Source: Torreya grandis (lineage: Eukaryota > Streptophyta > Pinopsida > Cupressales > Taxaceae). Taken from it: a stretch of 64,000 nt of DNA. Where the stretch lies: the NCBI GenBank assembly GCA_037957365.1, contig JARHVA010002682.1:2073001-2137000 (forward strand), in the 5' to 3' direction. Both the position numbers and the translations under genes were made by a program. Positions 52,701-64,000 of the stretch are shown one piece after another. Under the pieces are notes generated by a model. The model saw only the letters and a list, made by a program, of their open reading frames with translations. It was not told the origin of the DNA and did no database searches. Each line of letters starts with the position of its first letter. Positions within the stretch are counted from its first letter, which is position 1.

Positions 52701-52940
52701 AAATATGTTATCACTCAGACATCAGTCCTTGAAGCTCAAATTATGTTTGAATCTTCAGGCATAGGTAATTATTTTTTGACCACAAAAAATACTCATGTTT
52801 CAACTGATGAAACTCCCAAAAATGACAGTCTAAAAATTAGTTCAGATGGAATAGTAGAAGACATGATAGAGTGTAATGCAAATGCAGAAGAATTCCCCCT
52901 TCCAATCAAAGAGAAATATGAAGAAGGATCAATTTAAAAT

Positions 52941-53345
52941 AAGGTATGGATATTAGAATTTGATGGTAGCTATTCCTCTACCAGTTCAGGAGCTAGAATT
53001 GTGTTGATATCTCCTTAAAGAGATATTTTCCCTTCATCATAAAAGTTGCAGTTTAGCAATACTAATAATATTGTTGAATAAGAATCTCTTCTGCTTGGAT
53101 TGAAAGCTGCAAAAGACAAGGGCATCAAACTCCTTCATCTAAAGGAGATGCCAAGTTGCTAGTTTGTCAGGTGAGAAACCTATACCAAACCAAAAATAAG
53201 AGATTGTACCACTACTAAAATCTAGTCTAGGATCAAATTGAAAGCTTTGATGCTTTTAGCATCTCTGCCATACCTAGGGAATTTAATGACTGAGCTGATG
53301 CACTAGCTATTTTAGCATCTCTCTTAGTCCCTCACCTAGACTTCA
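52941..53345 (+). pseudogene. Element D archaeal/RVT_3-type RNase H, upstream of RT
   Basis: KVWILEFDGSYSSTSSGARI opens the domain in the protease frame (Asp of FDGS at 52962), followed by FSNTNNIVE-stop-ESLLLGLKAAKDKGI, where the N-T-N-N-x-x-E-Y-E-x-L block is recognisable. After a frameshift near 53140 come GDAKLLVCQVRNLYQTKN and the final block IPREFND-stop-ADALAILAS. The last two blocks are the marks of this RNase H family. The domain is thus complete but with stops and one shift, and it sits between protease and RT just as in element A. RNase H would remove the RNA template. Confidence 0.88.
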
Positions 53346-53859
53346 TAAGAGACAAGTACACCATCAAGCTGGTCTTCTAACTAAGTGTACTTGATAATGC
53401 TAGTCATTGGCAAGTGTTCAATGGCAATAGCTAAATCATCACCTTTTTGTAACAACAAGACAACTTCAAATAGTTGCTGCTGAGCCTCAAAAGCTTGAAT
53501 TAGTCCATGAATCAAACTCAGATGTAGGTGAAGAATTCTTGTAGCTCAGAGGGAATAAAATTACCAAAGGACTGGTTTATCTTGAGAAACTATTTGACAA
53601 GCACGATAGGTTCATCAAACAACAACAAATGGATTCAAGCTCCTCCCAGGGGTTTGATTAGATAAATTTGGGTACCAAGGAAAATACCAAGATGGTGAAC
53701 ATTGGGAAGTGATGTACTCCAAAGGAGAAACTCAAATTTATTGACCTGCTTTGCCATTACATGGATGTTTTGGCATACTCTTATGATGATCTGAAGTTGC
53801 TCAGGCTTGAGGAAATTCACGATAAAATTCCTCTCAAGGATGATTTAGTGCCTTACAAG
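53346..53859 (+). other. Element D linker between RNase H and RT
   Basis: Coding-like traces remain, for example KLKFIDLLCHYMDVLAYSYD then DLKLLRLEEIHDKIPLKDD at about 53728-53850, which matches the pre-RT segment of this family (F-x-WS/AYSYDDM-like). Stops and shifts are frequent. Confidence 0.6.
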
Positions 53860-54560
53860 CAGGAATCTTGATAGTATAATCTAAATATATTAGGTACTAT
53901 TCTATCTGAGATATATAAAATGTTAAATGCCAAGATAATCTTCTCAATCCATCATTCCACATGGATTGCCAACATAGTACCTGTGAGAAATAAAAATGGC
54001 AAAATTAGCCTCTATGTGGATTTCAAGAATTTGAATCAGTCATCCTTAAAGGATAACTATCCTTTGCCCATCATGGACTAAGTACTTCAGACAGTGACCA
54101 GTTTCAAGATGTTATCAATGTTAGATAGCTTCTCAAGATATAATCAAGTAAAAGTTAGTGAAACAGACTAGCACAAGACTGCCTTCACCATGCCTTGGGT
54201 AACCTTTACATATTGAAAGATGTCATTTGGCCTGATAAATGCTGGTGCTACTTTCCAAAGAGAAATGGACCTTGATTTCAAAGATGAAATGGGTAAGTTA
54301 ATTGTAGTATACCTTGATGATTTAATAGTCTTTTCTAAGCATCGTCTTGATCATGTGCACTATTTACAATAAGTGTTGGAATGATGTCACCAGAATGGCA
54401 TTTTTGTAAACCCTAAGAAGTCTATTTTTGGAGTAACAGAAGAGAAACTTATTAGACACATTGTATTTAGAGAAGGCATAAAGATTGATTCAGAGAGAGT
54501 CAAGTCCATCCAAGAGATTACTCTGCCCATGAGTAAGACTTTGGTTCACTCTTTATTTAG
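53860..54560 (+). pseudogene. Element D reverse transcriptase
   Basis: One frame with Gln/Trp-type stops reads IANIVPVRNKNGKISLYVDF, NLNQSSLKDNYPLPIMD, FKMLSMLDSFSRYNQVKVSE, KTAFTMPWVTFTY, MSFGLINAGATFQREMD, then VVYLDDLIVFS and FVNPKKSIFGVTEEKLI. The catalytic YLDD (54310-54321) is intact. Block order and spacing are normal for Ty3/gypsy RT. Most stop codons are TAG or TGA replacing Gln or Trp. It shares the reading frame with the RNase H and integrase that follow. Confidence 0.95.
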
Positions 54561-54599
54561 AAAAGTGAATTTCTTATGAAGGTTCATTCCCAAGTTCGC

Positions 54600-54993
54600 T
54601 GAGAAGACTCGTCATATTATAGATATGATGAAAGGAAAGGCCACTTTCAACTAGATTGAAGAAGGCAAATTAGCATTCTAAGACATCAAGACAACCATTG
54701 CCCATGCCCCAATTCTAGCTTGTCTAGATTATACCAAAGATTTCATCATGTATAGTTATGCTTTTGAACACACACTTTTAGCCATTCTAGTTCAGCAGAA
54801 TGAAAAAGGTGTGGAATCTCCCATTTCCTTCATGAGTTGTCCTCTCAAAGCTCATGAGCTGAAGTATTCAAATATGGAGAAGCATGCTTATGTGGTGGTC
54901 AAGGCAGTGAAGCATTTCCATTTTTATATCATGAACTCACATGTTACTGCCCTGGTTCTTGATACCACAGACAAGGCCATATTAACTCAGTAA
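54600..54993 (+). pseudogene. Element D retroviral-type RNase H
   Basis: KTRHIIDMMKGKATFN, AFXDIKTTIAHAPILACLDY, KDFIMYSYAFEHTLLAILVQ, then FMSCPLKAHELKYSNMEKHA and VVKAVKHFHFYIMNSHV are the RNase H blocks that follow RT in Ty3/gypsy. The acidic residue expected in the first strand (usually YxDAS) is replaced in MYSYAF, so activity is doubtful; E of the second block remains (ELKYSNMEK). It is open from 54748 to 54993. Confidence 0.9.
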
Positions 54994-55299
54994 GAGTTTG
55001 GAACAAAAAGGGGTAATTGGATTGATAAAATCTAGGAGTTTGATCTAGTTATCAAACTGACAAAGCTAGTGTAGGGAAGGGGCCTTTGTCAATTGATTGC
55101 TAACAACAAACCTAAAGAAGCAGGGCATGAAGAAAAAGAAGTGGAAGACACGCCAACAGTCCTCTTTGTCTCCACCATGAATGAGTGGTATTCAAATATT
55201 TCTCATTTCCTTACTTACGATGAGTGTCCTACCCACCTATCTCATAAATAAAGGAGGACTATTAAACTAAAAGATGCCAATTTTGTCCTCTAGAACAAT

Positions 55300-56442
55300 G
55301 GCCTATACAAGAGGAACCTTGATGGAGTGTTCCTTCACTGTGTGGATAAAGAGCAGCAGAATAAACTTCTAAAATCCTTCCACAATCTAGCCTATGGAGG
55401 ACATATTTTTACTCCTGTAACTTCCCAAAATATTCTTAGAGCCAGGTATTACTAGCCTACTTTGTTTTAGGATGCATACAAATGGGTACAAAAGTGTGAA
55501 CAGTGCCAACAATTCATGGGAAGACCCAAGCTAGCTGCTCTACCTCTCAAGCCAGTGGTGATAGAAGAGCCATTTCAATAATGGGGAATCAATTTCATTG
55601 GTGCTATAAACCCATCTTCAAGTGTTGGACATGATTATGTCCTCATAGCCATAGATTAATTCACCAAATGGGTGGAAATAATTCTCACCAAACATGCTAC
55701 TTTAGAATTAGTATGCGATTTCCTCAAAGAGAACATCATTTCCAAGTTTGGGGTCCCAACCAAAATTGTGACAGATAATGCTGCCTATTTCTCTTCCCAT
55801 GAGATCACTCAATTTTATTTTTACTATGGGATTACCCTCTCCCACTCCTTTGATTATTTCCCACAAAGGAATGGCCAAGCTGAATCGAGCAATAAGAATT
55901 TGGTGACCATCATCAGAAAGCTGGTAGATGACAACCAACGAACATGGCATAAAGCATTGGTTGATACTTTATGGGTAGATATAATTATACCCAAGAGGGT
56001 AATAGGTATGTCACCTTTTCAAGTTTTGTATGGTCTCAATGTAGAGATACTAATCACTCTGGAGTTGCCAGCATTAAAATTGGCAAAGGCGGTCGAAGAT
56101 CAGACATATGAAAGCTCCATTGAAAAGAGGATCATGTGCTTAACTAAGTTGAATAAGCAGCAAACTATGGTGGTGGACCGAATTGTTGTGCATCAAAGTT
56201 TGGGGAAGAATATCTTCGACCAAAAAACAAAAAATTATAATTTTTAGATTGGTGATCAAGTTCTATTATGGGATAAGAGAAGAGAACCAAAGGGAATGCT
56301 TGGAAAATTTGATTTCCTATGGAGAGGCCCATTTACTATTCATCAGCTCAATGGTGAAAATAGTTTCCTACTAAAATATCAAGATGGTACACCCTTTTCA
56401 TTGCCTCACAGTGGGAAACATTTGAAGCACTTCAATCTATGA
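55300..56442 (+). pseudogene. Element D integrase
   Basis: The zinc-binding HHCC reads FHNLAYGGH and CEQCQ (55378-55510). In the core the first catalytic Asp is lost: WGINFIGAI has Asn (AAT at 55591) where WGIDFIG is expected, a G-to-A change. The second Asp is in VTDNAAYF (55774) and the Glu in RNGQAESSNKN (55882). The region 55672-56247 is open. The C-terminal segment IGDQVLLWDKRR, LGKFDFLWRGPFTI and GKHLKHFNL, ending with TGA at 56440, is the usual GPF-type tail. It has no chromodomain. The protein would insert the cDNA; this copy should be inactive. Confidence 0.95.
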
Positions 56443-56649
56443 ATCATTAGATAAGATTACCTGTACATATGTATATTTGTATAGTCTTTAGTTCTATTTT
56501 GTACTTTCATTTTTTTTTGTCACCTTTCTTTTTGGGTAGCATGACTCCATAGCCCAATGGCATACTTCAAGGCACTGGAGATTCTAGTTTCTACTTCCCT
56601 CAGCTATTCCAAGTCTTCAATTGAAAGAAGTTCCCCAACTGGAGCCAGC
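56443..56649 (+). other. Element D 3' untranslated region
   Basis: Runs from the integrase stop to the 3' LTR. The PPT is not clean; GAAAGAAG at about 56622 is the best purine run, some 20 bases from the LTR. Confidence 0.5.
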
Positions 56650-57039
56650 TGTTGTTCCCAAAAGCTGTCACTCATTTTTTGGGACAACATATGAACTATT
56701 TTGGTCCTACAGGCCAAAATTCCCTCTTCCCTTCTCAAAAATTGTTCTGGGCATTCAAATTTTCCATTTTTCAAGCTTTTTTAGCTAAACAGACTCCATA
56801 ACTTCATTTCTATAGAATCTATGAGCTTAAATCTATGGACTCTATAGGCTTGAATCTACAGAATCATTTCTATGGACTCTATAGGTGGGAATCTACAGAC
56901 TCATTTCTATGGACTTTGTAGGCTGGAATCTACATACTCATTTCTATGGACTCCACCAGTTCATTTCTATAGACTCTATAGGAAAGAAACAAGCTCTCAA
57001 CACTTAGGAAATTTCAAGGTTGGTTCAATGTCAAAATTT

Positions 57040-58075
57040 CAATAGGTTTAACACCTTGGCTCAACCAAAAATGTTCTTCACCAAGCTTCAAACAAAGGAT
57101 TGAACCATTAAACCATTGAACCATTGAACCCTGCTTCTCAAAGGTTCAAAGGTTTAATGGGTTCAAAGGTTCAACAACATCATCAAACTTAAAGAGTTAA
57201 GCGCTTCAACAAAAATTCAAAGTTCAACGGCTTTAAATGGCTTCAAAAGACTCAGCAAAAAGTAGAAGGCTTGAACTGTTGAACCTTTGAACCTTAAACC
57301 AAAATGGTTCAACAGGTTCAAAGGTTCAATAAGTAGTTGGTTCAATGAAGTTGGTTTAAGTGGTCAAGTGGAACATAAGAAGAAAATTATTGAATCATTG
57401 GACCTTTGAACCATTGAACCAAAATTGGTTCAATCGATTGGTTCACTTGGCCGGTTCAAAGGAGTGTCTCAATGTGAAAAGACTAGGTGCCCTTGCAGAG
57501 GACAGTGAACTAAAGGCCAATTGCCCTTGCGTAGGGCAATGAAGAAAAGAAGGTTTTGAGGAACAAAGGAATGAACCATTAAACCTTTGAACCTTGAACC
57601 AAATTGCTTCAACAAGTTCAAAGGTTCAATGGGTTCAATAGGTTTAATGAGTTCAATGGATTCGAAGAGATGAAGGGACTTAGAAATATAGAGAAGCAAG
57701 GGAACAAAGGATGAACCAATGAACCAATTGAACCTTGAACCAAAAGAGTTCAAAATTTAAAGGTTTAAAGGTTCAACAGTTTAATGGAAGCACCAGACAA
57801 AGGAAGGAAGCGGATGATTCTAGAGACTAGTTCAAAGGGATGGTTAAACCAAAGAGCAAACAAAGGATGAATCATTGAATCGATTGAAACTTGAACCAAA
57901 AAAGGTTCAAAGGTTCAATGAGATTAGTTCAAGTAGTCAATTGAATGAGGAGAATGCAAGATTAAACCGTTGAAGCATTAAACCAAAGTTGGTTCAAAGG
58001 TTCAAAGGTTTAACATGAATGGTTCAAAGGAGTGCCCCAAAGTCGAAAGAACAAGTGCCCTTATGGAGGGTAGTG
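57040..58075. repeat. GGTTCAA/TTGAACC hairpin array in 3' LTR
   Basis: Same organisation as 47500-48530. A further short perfect hairpin, TTGCCCTTGCGTAGGGCAA, lies at about 57521. Confidence 0.9.
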
Positions 58076-58169
58076 AACTAAGGGCAAGTGCCCTTGCATA
58101 GGGTAGAGAACATTGGTTCAAAGATCAAAGGAAGTGCCAGACAAAAGGATGGTTAAATCAAAAACCAAG

Positions 58170-58285
58170 AAAGTGATTGAACCAAGAAAATGATTAAACG
58201 GAGAAAGTGATTGAATGGAGAAAGTGATTGAACTAGGGAAGCGATTGAACTAGGGAAGTGATTGAACCAGGGAAGCGATTGAACC
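58170..58285 (+). repeat. 17-bp tandem repeat, seven units, 3' LTR
   Basis: Seven units of AAAGTGATTGAACCAGG type; five in the 5' LTR. Confidence 0.93.
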
Positions 58286-59734
58286 ATTGACGTCCTCATG
58301 GATGTCAAATTTAAGATAATGAAATATCCATCAATTTTCAACTATGGCATAAACCCTATGAACAAATTCAGCGACCGACCAAAGAGAGCCTAAGAGCTTA
58401 GATCACATAGATAAGGACAAAATATAGCAGAAGTCACCATGTGTCCCTTGTAAAACTCGATAGAAAGCACCAAGTGTCAATGTCCACCATTTGTTCCTTT
58501 TGTCTCATTATTTAGTAAGGACTATGGTGGGCCCTAGGTGAGTTGCTAAGGTAAGCAAAGCATGCCAAGTGTCATTGTCCATGCGAATCCAAATGAGTCT
58601 CATAGATTTCTATAGTGTTTCTAAAAGATCAGCGGAAGCCACCATGTGTCATCTTCCACAGGACTCTCAAAGGATATCTTAAGCTTTTATAAGTTAAACA
58701 AATGCTGCCAAGTGTCCTTGCCTACTTCACAGTGGAAAGTGCCACATGTCTCTTCATCAGGGATAAAGCACTTGAGAGCTCAAAATATAGCAAAAAAGGG
58801 AAACGATGGAGAAAGACCAAAAAATATCTACGCATGGGATATATTTCTAGAAGGTGAAGTAGCCAACCAAGTGGACATTAGAGAGTGTGAACATTCAATG
58901 GTGTAGCCTATTTTCTTGCATTGAGTAAAGAACAGCTTTGCACACATCTAGAAACACATCAGGCAGCCCATATTTAATATCGATGCCTGATTCCAGCATA
59001 GCCCATAGACATAATTTAAAATGTATTGAATGCATTGAATGCATCATAGGCCATCATTTTTTTGAAATGAAGTGCCCATGTCTTTCTTGGAGCACTATAT
59101 ATTGGACTCTCTCTTATTATTTTAGAGAGATCTCTCTGTTATCAAAAACAAAACTTTGCCCAAATTGAAAGGCATTACTGAGACTTTGAGCTCAGATTGT
59201 TGATCATATTTTGTTATTTGAATAAGAAAACAAGTGACTTTTCAGAATTTGTGCTGGAATAGCTTGGTTTTTGGGGAAATTATTCTTATGTCTATTTCCT
59301 TAATACATTTTTTGTCCATTTAATTAAATAAGTATAATTAGTGAAAGTAATCAGGAAGGTGTCCTGAAGCCAGCTATGGAGAGACTTTGTGCTGCCACTA
59401 TTGTCTTTAGTTTTTTTTATTTTTTGTTTCTATGTAAAGGATCTTGGAATGACTTTGTACCCTCATTATCCTTTGTATTTCACTCTTTGGCAGTTGAGGT
59501 GGAGACTTTGTGCTACATTTCATCATGTTGTGTTATTGTGCCCTATTAAAGTTACTTGTCACTACATCAAAGGTTCCTGTTGCTACTGAATAGCACTTCT
59601 GAAAGAAGAGGAGTGCCTTCTATCTTTTCATCAAGATTTCCCCTCTGATTTGTAAATATCATCTCTGAAAAAAGAGAGATGGATGGTGTTATCCTACCCC
59701 TGAGTGTTATTTTCAGCTTATTTATAGTAGATTA

Positions 59735-59844
<110 letters not shown>

Positions 59845-60003
59845 CCCCTTCATACTTATGGGGAACCTCCCCTTGATGAGAGGAGAGATTTGTCCCCTTT
59901 TGATGTGGTAAACCTGCACATTTGGCTGATCAATCTTCCTTGCTATGGTTGATCAAACCTATTTTTCTCATCAGTAAGCTGGTGAAAAAATATTCACCCA
60001 ACA

Positions 60004-60008
60004 AAACA
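60004..60008. other. Target site duplication of element D, right
   Basis: AAACA, identical to 47100-47104. Confidence 0.9.
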
Positions 60009-62690
60009 TATAAAAAGTTTATTTTTATAGGATTTATCAATAAAATTGAAACAATATTTTATCCAAACACTCATTCACCCAATTTCACATTTGTTTTGGT
60101 TCTTTTTAAAAATTAAACAAAATAACTTTCATTTTCTTATTTTAAGTTTTTACAAAGGTCAAACTTCAAACACATTTCAAGTTGATGCTATTAAAAAGAA
60201 CCTAAATTTTAGATATATATCTTAAGATATTTTTTAATTATTATTATTTATTTAGATATTTTCAATTATTTAGATTAAATTCTTTGATTTTGTCAAACAA
60301 AAAAACTATAGCATGTATGCTCTTCCCCCATCCCGTTAGGGAACTTGGGTGACCAAAAGCACTTAGTTTATTAGGGTTGTTTGTTAAGTATTATTTCAAA
60401 TAATGTTATGTATAGTCTCTCCCAAAAATCTAAGTGACTTGGGTGATTTAAAAGTGACATCTAAAGTCTTTCTATTTTCATTTATTTATTTTTATGCATT
60501 TGGATTGTGGGTGGGAGTCCATTGCCTCCTCACAAGTTCTTTAGGGGTTCGTTGACTGGGGCTTCATCTCCTAGCATCATACCAACCCCAATCCATGGTG
60601 GAGTATATAAATAAGGAAACATAATGATATTATTTCTATAGGGATGAGTGGATATCCCCTTTGATCCTAATAAAAACCTAGGTCAGGTCTTGCTAAACAT
60701 CAAAACTCTACTAAGTAGTAAATGGCTAGAGTCAGTATGCAAAAGAATAGACCCTTGCATTGTAAGTTAGTAGTTATAATAAAAATTGATGTGATTTAAC
60801 CCTTGTGTTATACACACTTTGGACCATCTCATGTATTTTAAACTTATAAAATTTTAGTCAACCCCACTTACTGTAAAATTTCTCACCAAATGCTAAGTGT
60901 TCCTCACTTTAAGTTAATGCCACATACCAATGCTTGAGAGATAAAGGGGGGCATAAAAACTCTACCTACAAATGTTATTTAATTTTTATATTAAAACTTA
61001 ATTCCTTAAAAGGATTTGTATAGTGTTTGAAACTTTGGTATAATCTATGCACACCCGTGTCATTTATAGGGATAGGATGAGCCATTTGTGTTTTTTCTAT
61101 TCTTTCTTATTTACACGTGTGTTTTGAGACTAAAATTTTTTTGTTTGTTCAAAATGAGTCATAACCATCACATGTTTTTATCATAATTTTATCTAAGATG
61201 TGTTATTCTTCCCATTTGGTGTCACACTTTTGCCTAAAACAATTTTATATGAAAATATTTGTGTGTCATTTACTTAAAAGGGGAATTATTATGCTACCCA
61301 TTTTGTCCCAAACATTTGAGTTAGATTTTTGAATCCAAAACTATTTTTATACCATTTTATTGAAGATTCATCATTATGCTAATCATGTTATTTCAAAATT
61401 GTTGCCTTATTTCAAACTAAGTTCCAAATTGCTTGTATATTTGGTCTAAATGGTATTGTTATGCTATCCATTTGGGTCAAGGATATTCTCCATTTGAAAA
61501 ATCCAAGTCTTTTGAACCAAGTTTTGAATTTGTCTTGTGAAGTTCACATTTAAAATTTATTGGTCTACACCTTGGTCTTTCTTAATTTTGGCTTGGGTGT
61601 TCACCTCTTACCTTAGAATCGCATAACTTGGGTTAATTCCTTTCTTGATTTAAAGACCCTTTTTCCTAGATCTAGGAAGTGGTTTATTTTCCATATGCCT
61701 CGAGTTGATTTTTATATTGAACTAAGGTCAAAACTCTCTTTTTAAGTATAAATTTAAGCATGGTTAGTTTACATTATATCCTTGCTTATAATTTGGGCTT
61801 GAATGATTTACTCATCACTCTTATTTTGCTTACTTGAGATTAAATTTCCTAATTAATTTTAGGCATGTGCCTAGAGTGAATATTTTTATACTCAGGTCAA
61901 TTTTGTTTTAAAATTCATATGCCAAGATTGAGTTAAAATGTTTATAAATATTTTCCTTAGAGTTACATTAATTTCAAGTTTTTATCTTAGCCTTGTTTGT
62001 TTCAAAGTCTAGCTTTGTGCCTTTTGCCAAAGACCTAGCATTGCCTTAGAGTTTTGTGACCTAGTTTGTTTCAAAGTATATCTTTTTGCTTTCTTAACAA
62101 ATACATAGCACTATTTTCATTTTATACGTAGATTATATTTGTTTGAAACACTTGCCAAGATTAGGATTCAAATTTGCCTTTCATTTGACCATTAATGTGA
62201 AAGAACCTTAGAATATTGGAGATATTTGTAAACAAAATTTCCATTGATAGTTTTCGATAAGAGATTCATTCTAGGCCAAGTTTAAACCATTTGCATCAAT
62301 AGATCAATTTTTCCATCTAGACTAAGTTTTAAGACATTTACAAATATTGACCAATCTTTTTAAATCATGTTTTAAGTGTTATGTGAACTTTAGACCTTTT
62401 TATCATGAGATCTAGTCATAGATCCAAACATTCCTCAATCAAGTTTATTTTTAAATGCTTGGCCCATGTTTGTTTTCAGTAATTATTTCACTTTTCCTAG
62501 ACCAATGCCAAGTTCCATGAATCACATTCAAGACCATTTTTTGTGGACCAAGACTACCCTCTTTAGGCTAACTACCAACCCATCCATGTAGATTATCATA
62601 TGTCAAGATCGCCCTTCTTTGGGCCAATTAAAGTACCAAGTTCACCCTTTCAATGATAATGTTACTTGATCCACTACCTATTCCAATAAT
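60009..62690. other. Gene-free spacer downstream of element D
   Basis: AT-rich sequence without a recognised gene. The phrase TTTGTTTCAAAGT recurs at about 61998 and 62068, a weak internal repeat. GTATATAAATAAGG at about 60604 is TATA-like but no gene follows. Confidence 0.5.
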
Positions 62691-63010
62691 CTTCCTTTAG
62701 CTTGTGTTAGTAACCAAGCTTCATAATTCCCATTCATTAGCATTTCAAGCCCCTCCTCCTTTGGCCTATATTAGCAACTAAGCTCTACAACACCCAAGGA
62801 TTACCATTCTAGGCTCTCTTCCTTTGGGTTGTGTTAACAAATAAGCTTTACAAAACCTATTCATTACCATTCTAGGTCCTTCTCCTTTGGCTTGCATTAT
62901 CAACCAATCTCTGTAATGCACAAGGATTACCATTATAGGCCCTCTTATTTTGGCTTATGTCAACAACCAAGCTTAATAATGCCTATTCATTACTATTCTA
63001 GGCCCTTCCA
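62691..63010 (+). repeat. 63-bp tandem repeat with a 126-bp higher-order unit
   Basis: Five units around a CTTTGGCTTGTGTTA-like core start near 62696, 62760, 62823, 62886 and 62948. Units 2 and 4 share CAAGGATTACCATT, while units 1, 3 and 5 share ATTCATTACCATT-like sequence, giving a 126-bp dimer. Copies are roughly 75-85% alike. Confidence 0.85.
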
Positions 63011-63325
63011 AATATGATAGCTAATTATTACAACAAGGTTATGTAATTATGACTAGACGGATCATTGTTACCATCCTAGACCCATAACCAATATTTGTTG
63101 AGCCCATCATTTATGAGCATATTTGGAAAGAGCTCATTATTAAACCACATTTCATTATTCTTCCATTTCCAACCTTCCCCCACCTTAAAAAATCAAAGCC
63201 AATCTTTTAACCACAACAAATCCAATCATTACCTCTCTAGGTGTTGTCTTTTAAAGACCAATATGTGTCCATATCTAATATTTTTCAACCAATTATAAGC
63301 CAAGGGAAAGAGAACCAACCGATCC

Positions 63326-63700
63326 ATGATTTTTTTTATTAAAACACATATTTGTGATGAGTTACTAGTTGAATCATCCTTTGACCATTTACCTATTTTT
63401 AAGGAGCCTCACTTTGATGAGCCAATCTCTATGGAGTTTCTTGTTTACCCTTTCCTTTTGGTTGAGGAGTTCCACTTTGACAAGCCAGTCTTTGTTGAGT
63501 CACCCCCTAATGATTATAACTACCTTTAGGAAAATTATTATTTCAACCATTGCCTTATTTTTAAGGATCCTAAATTTGATGAGATAATCTCTATGGAGTT
63601 CATGTTGACCATTTCCATTTCATTGATAAGCCTCACTTTAATGAGTCAATCTTTGTGGAATCCTTCTTAGCCAAGCCCATTTATGAAGAGCCCATTATTT
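63326..63700 (+). pseudogene. Unknown repetitive coding-like stretch
   Basis: The plus frame 63326-63529 contains EPHFDEPISMEF and EFHFDKPVFVESPP. After its stop the same frame gives DPKFDEIISMEF, and in a shifted frame KPHFNESIFVESF. The motif P/E-x-F-D-E-P-I-x-x-E-F/S therefore recurs at least four times. No family is recognised. It may be a remnant of a repetitive protein or of a gag-like region. Confidence that it once coded is modest. Confidence 0.35.
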
Positions 63701-64000
63701 AACCCTAAGCCATTATTTATCCAATACCAAGCATTCAACATAACATCTTTCATGTAACATTAGATGAAGAATTAGCATTAACACCAAGTTCTATTTTTAA
63801 ACTAATATCATATTTATCATCAGAAGTATAATCAACATTATTCTCACATCACATTCAGAGTTGCTTGAGTTAGACTCAACTTTGGAATCAAAATACATTC
63901 ATGGTTATTATAACATTGGTTACACATGCCTTGTATATTAATTTGAATACATTTGTGATCCTTCCATAATTTTTAAGGATGATTGCTTCAACATCGACAC
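63701..64000. other. Unassigned right end of window
   Basis: AT-rich; nothing recognised. A frame related to the preceding repetitive stretch may continue but cannot be followed. Confidence 0.4.

Noticed and set aside
52361..52714. 117-residue minus-strand frame
   Set aside because: It is the antisense shadow of the element D protease.
55708..55950. 80-residue minus-strand frame
   Set aside because: It is the antisense shadow of the element D integrase core.
60540..60620. Possible promoter with GTATATAAATAAGG
   Set aside because: No downstream frame or transcript signal was recognisable; TATA-like words are expected in such AT-rich DNA.

Overview
The window is AT-rich plant nuclear DNA (by eye about one-third G+C) made almost entirely of decaying LTR retrotransposons, long microsatellites and simple repeats. 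No intact host gene, tRNA, rRNA or CRISPR array was found. The plant assignment rests on plant-type Ty1/copia and Ty3/gypsy families, an initiator-Met-type primer binding site (PBS) with the TGGTATCA core, and LTRs of 3.3 kb and more. Low gene density, very long LTRs and heavy decay fit a large, slowly purged genome such as a gymnosperm, but the species cannot be named. Most in-frame stops are TAG, TAA or TGA where the family has Gln or Trp, the pattern left by deamination of methylated cytosine.

Layout. (1) 1-16017: minus-strand Tat-like Ty3/gypsy element A; its 3' LTR is cut by the window start and its 5' LTR lies at the right. (2) 16018-17854: no gene, one possible tRNA-derived SINE relic. 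(3) 17855-25341: full-length minus-strand copia element B with ~1 kb LTRs, an iMet-type PBS, a polypurine tract (PPT), all domains in order, and a nearly perfect 250-bp internal duplication. (4) 25342-31338: gene-free DNA around a truncated minus-strand chromovirus-like gag-PR-RT fragment (27310-29666). (5) 31339-40797: element C, a minus-strand non-autonomous copia derivative with ~3.6-kb LTRs and only 2.1 kb inside (coiled coil, zinc knuckle). (6) 40798-46992: a decayed reading frame resembling a plant mobile domain (PMD), a degenerate repeat, a 2.1-kb imperfect inverted repeat and a long (AT)n. (7) 47105-60003: complete plus-strand Ty3/gypsy element D with a perfect 5-bp target duplication (AAACA), PBS and all domains. 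(8) 60009-64000: no recognised gene, a 63/126-bp tandem repeat and a short repetitive coding-like stretch.

Elements A and D are different families but share one unusual order: gag, protease, an archaeal/RVT_3-type RNase H, reverse transcriptase, retroviral-type RNase H, integrase. In the usual plant Tat order the second RNase H sits between RNase H and integrase. The LTRs of D carry a dense array of GGTTCAA and TTGAACC words that should fold into many hairpins. None of the elements looks able to move by itself: A has lost the RT catalytic aspartates and the first integrase aspartate, D the first integrase aspartate, the chromovirus fragment one RT aspartate, C has no pol, and B is full of stops and has a disrupted RNase H region.
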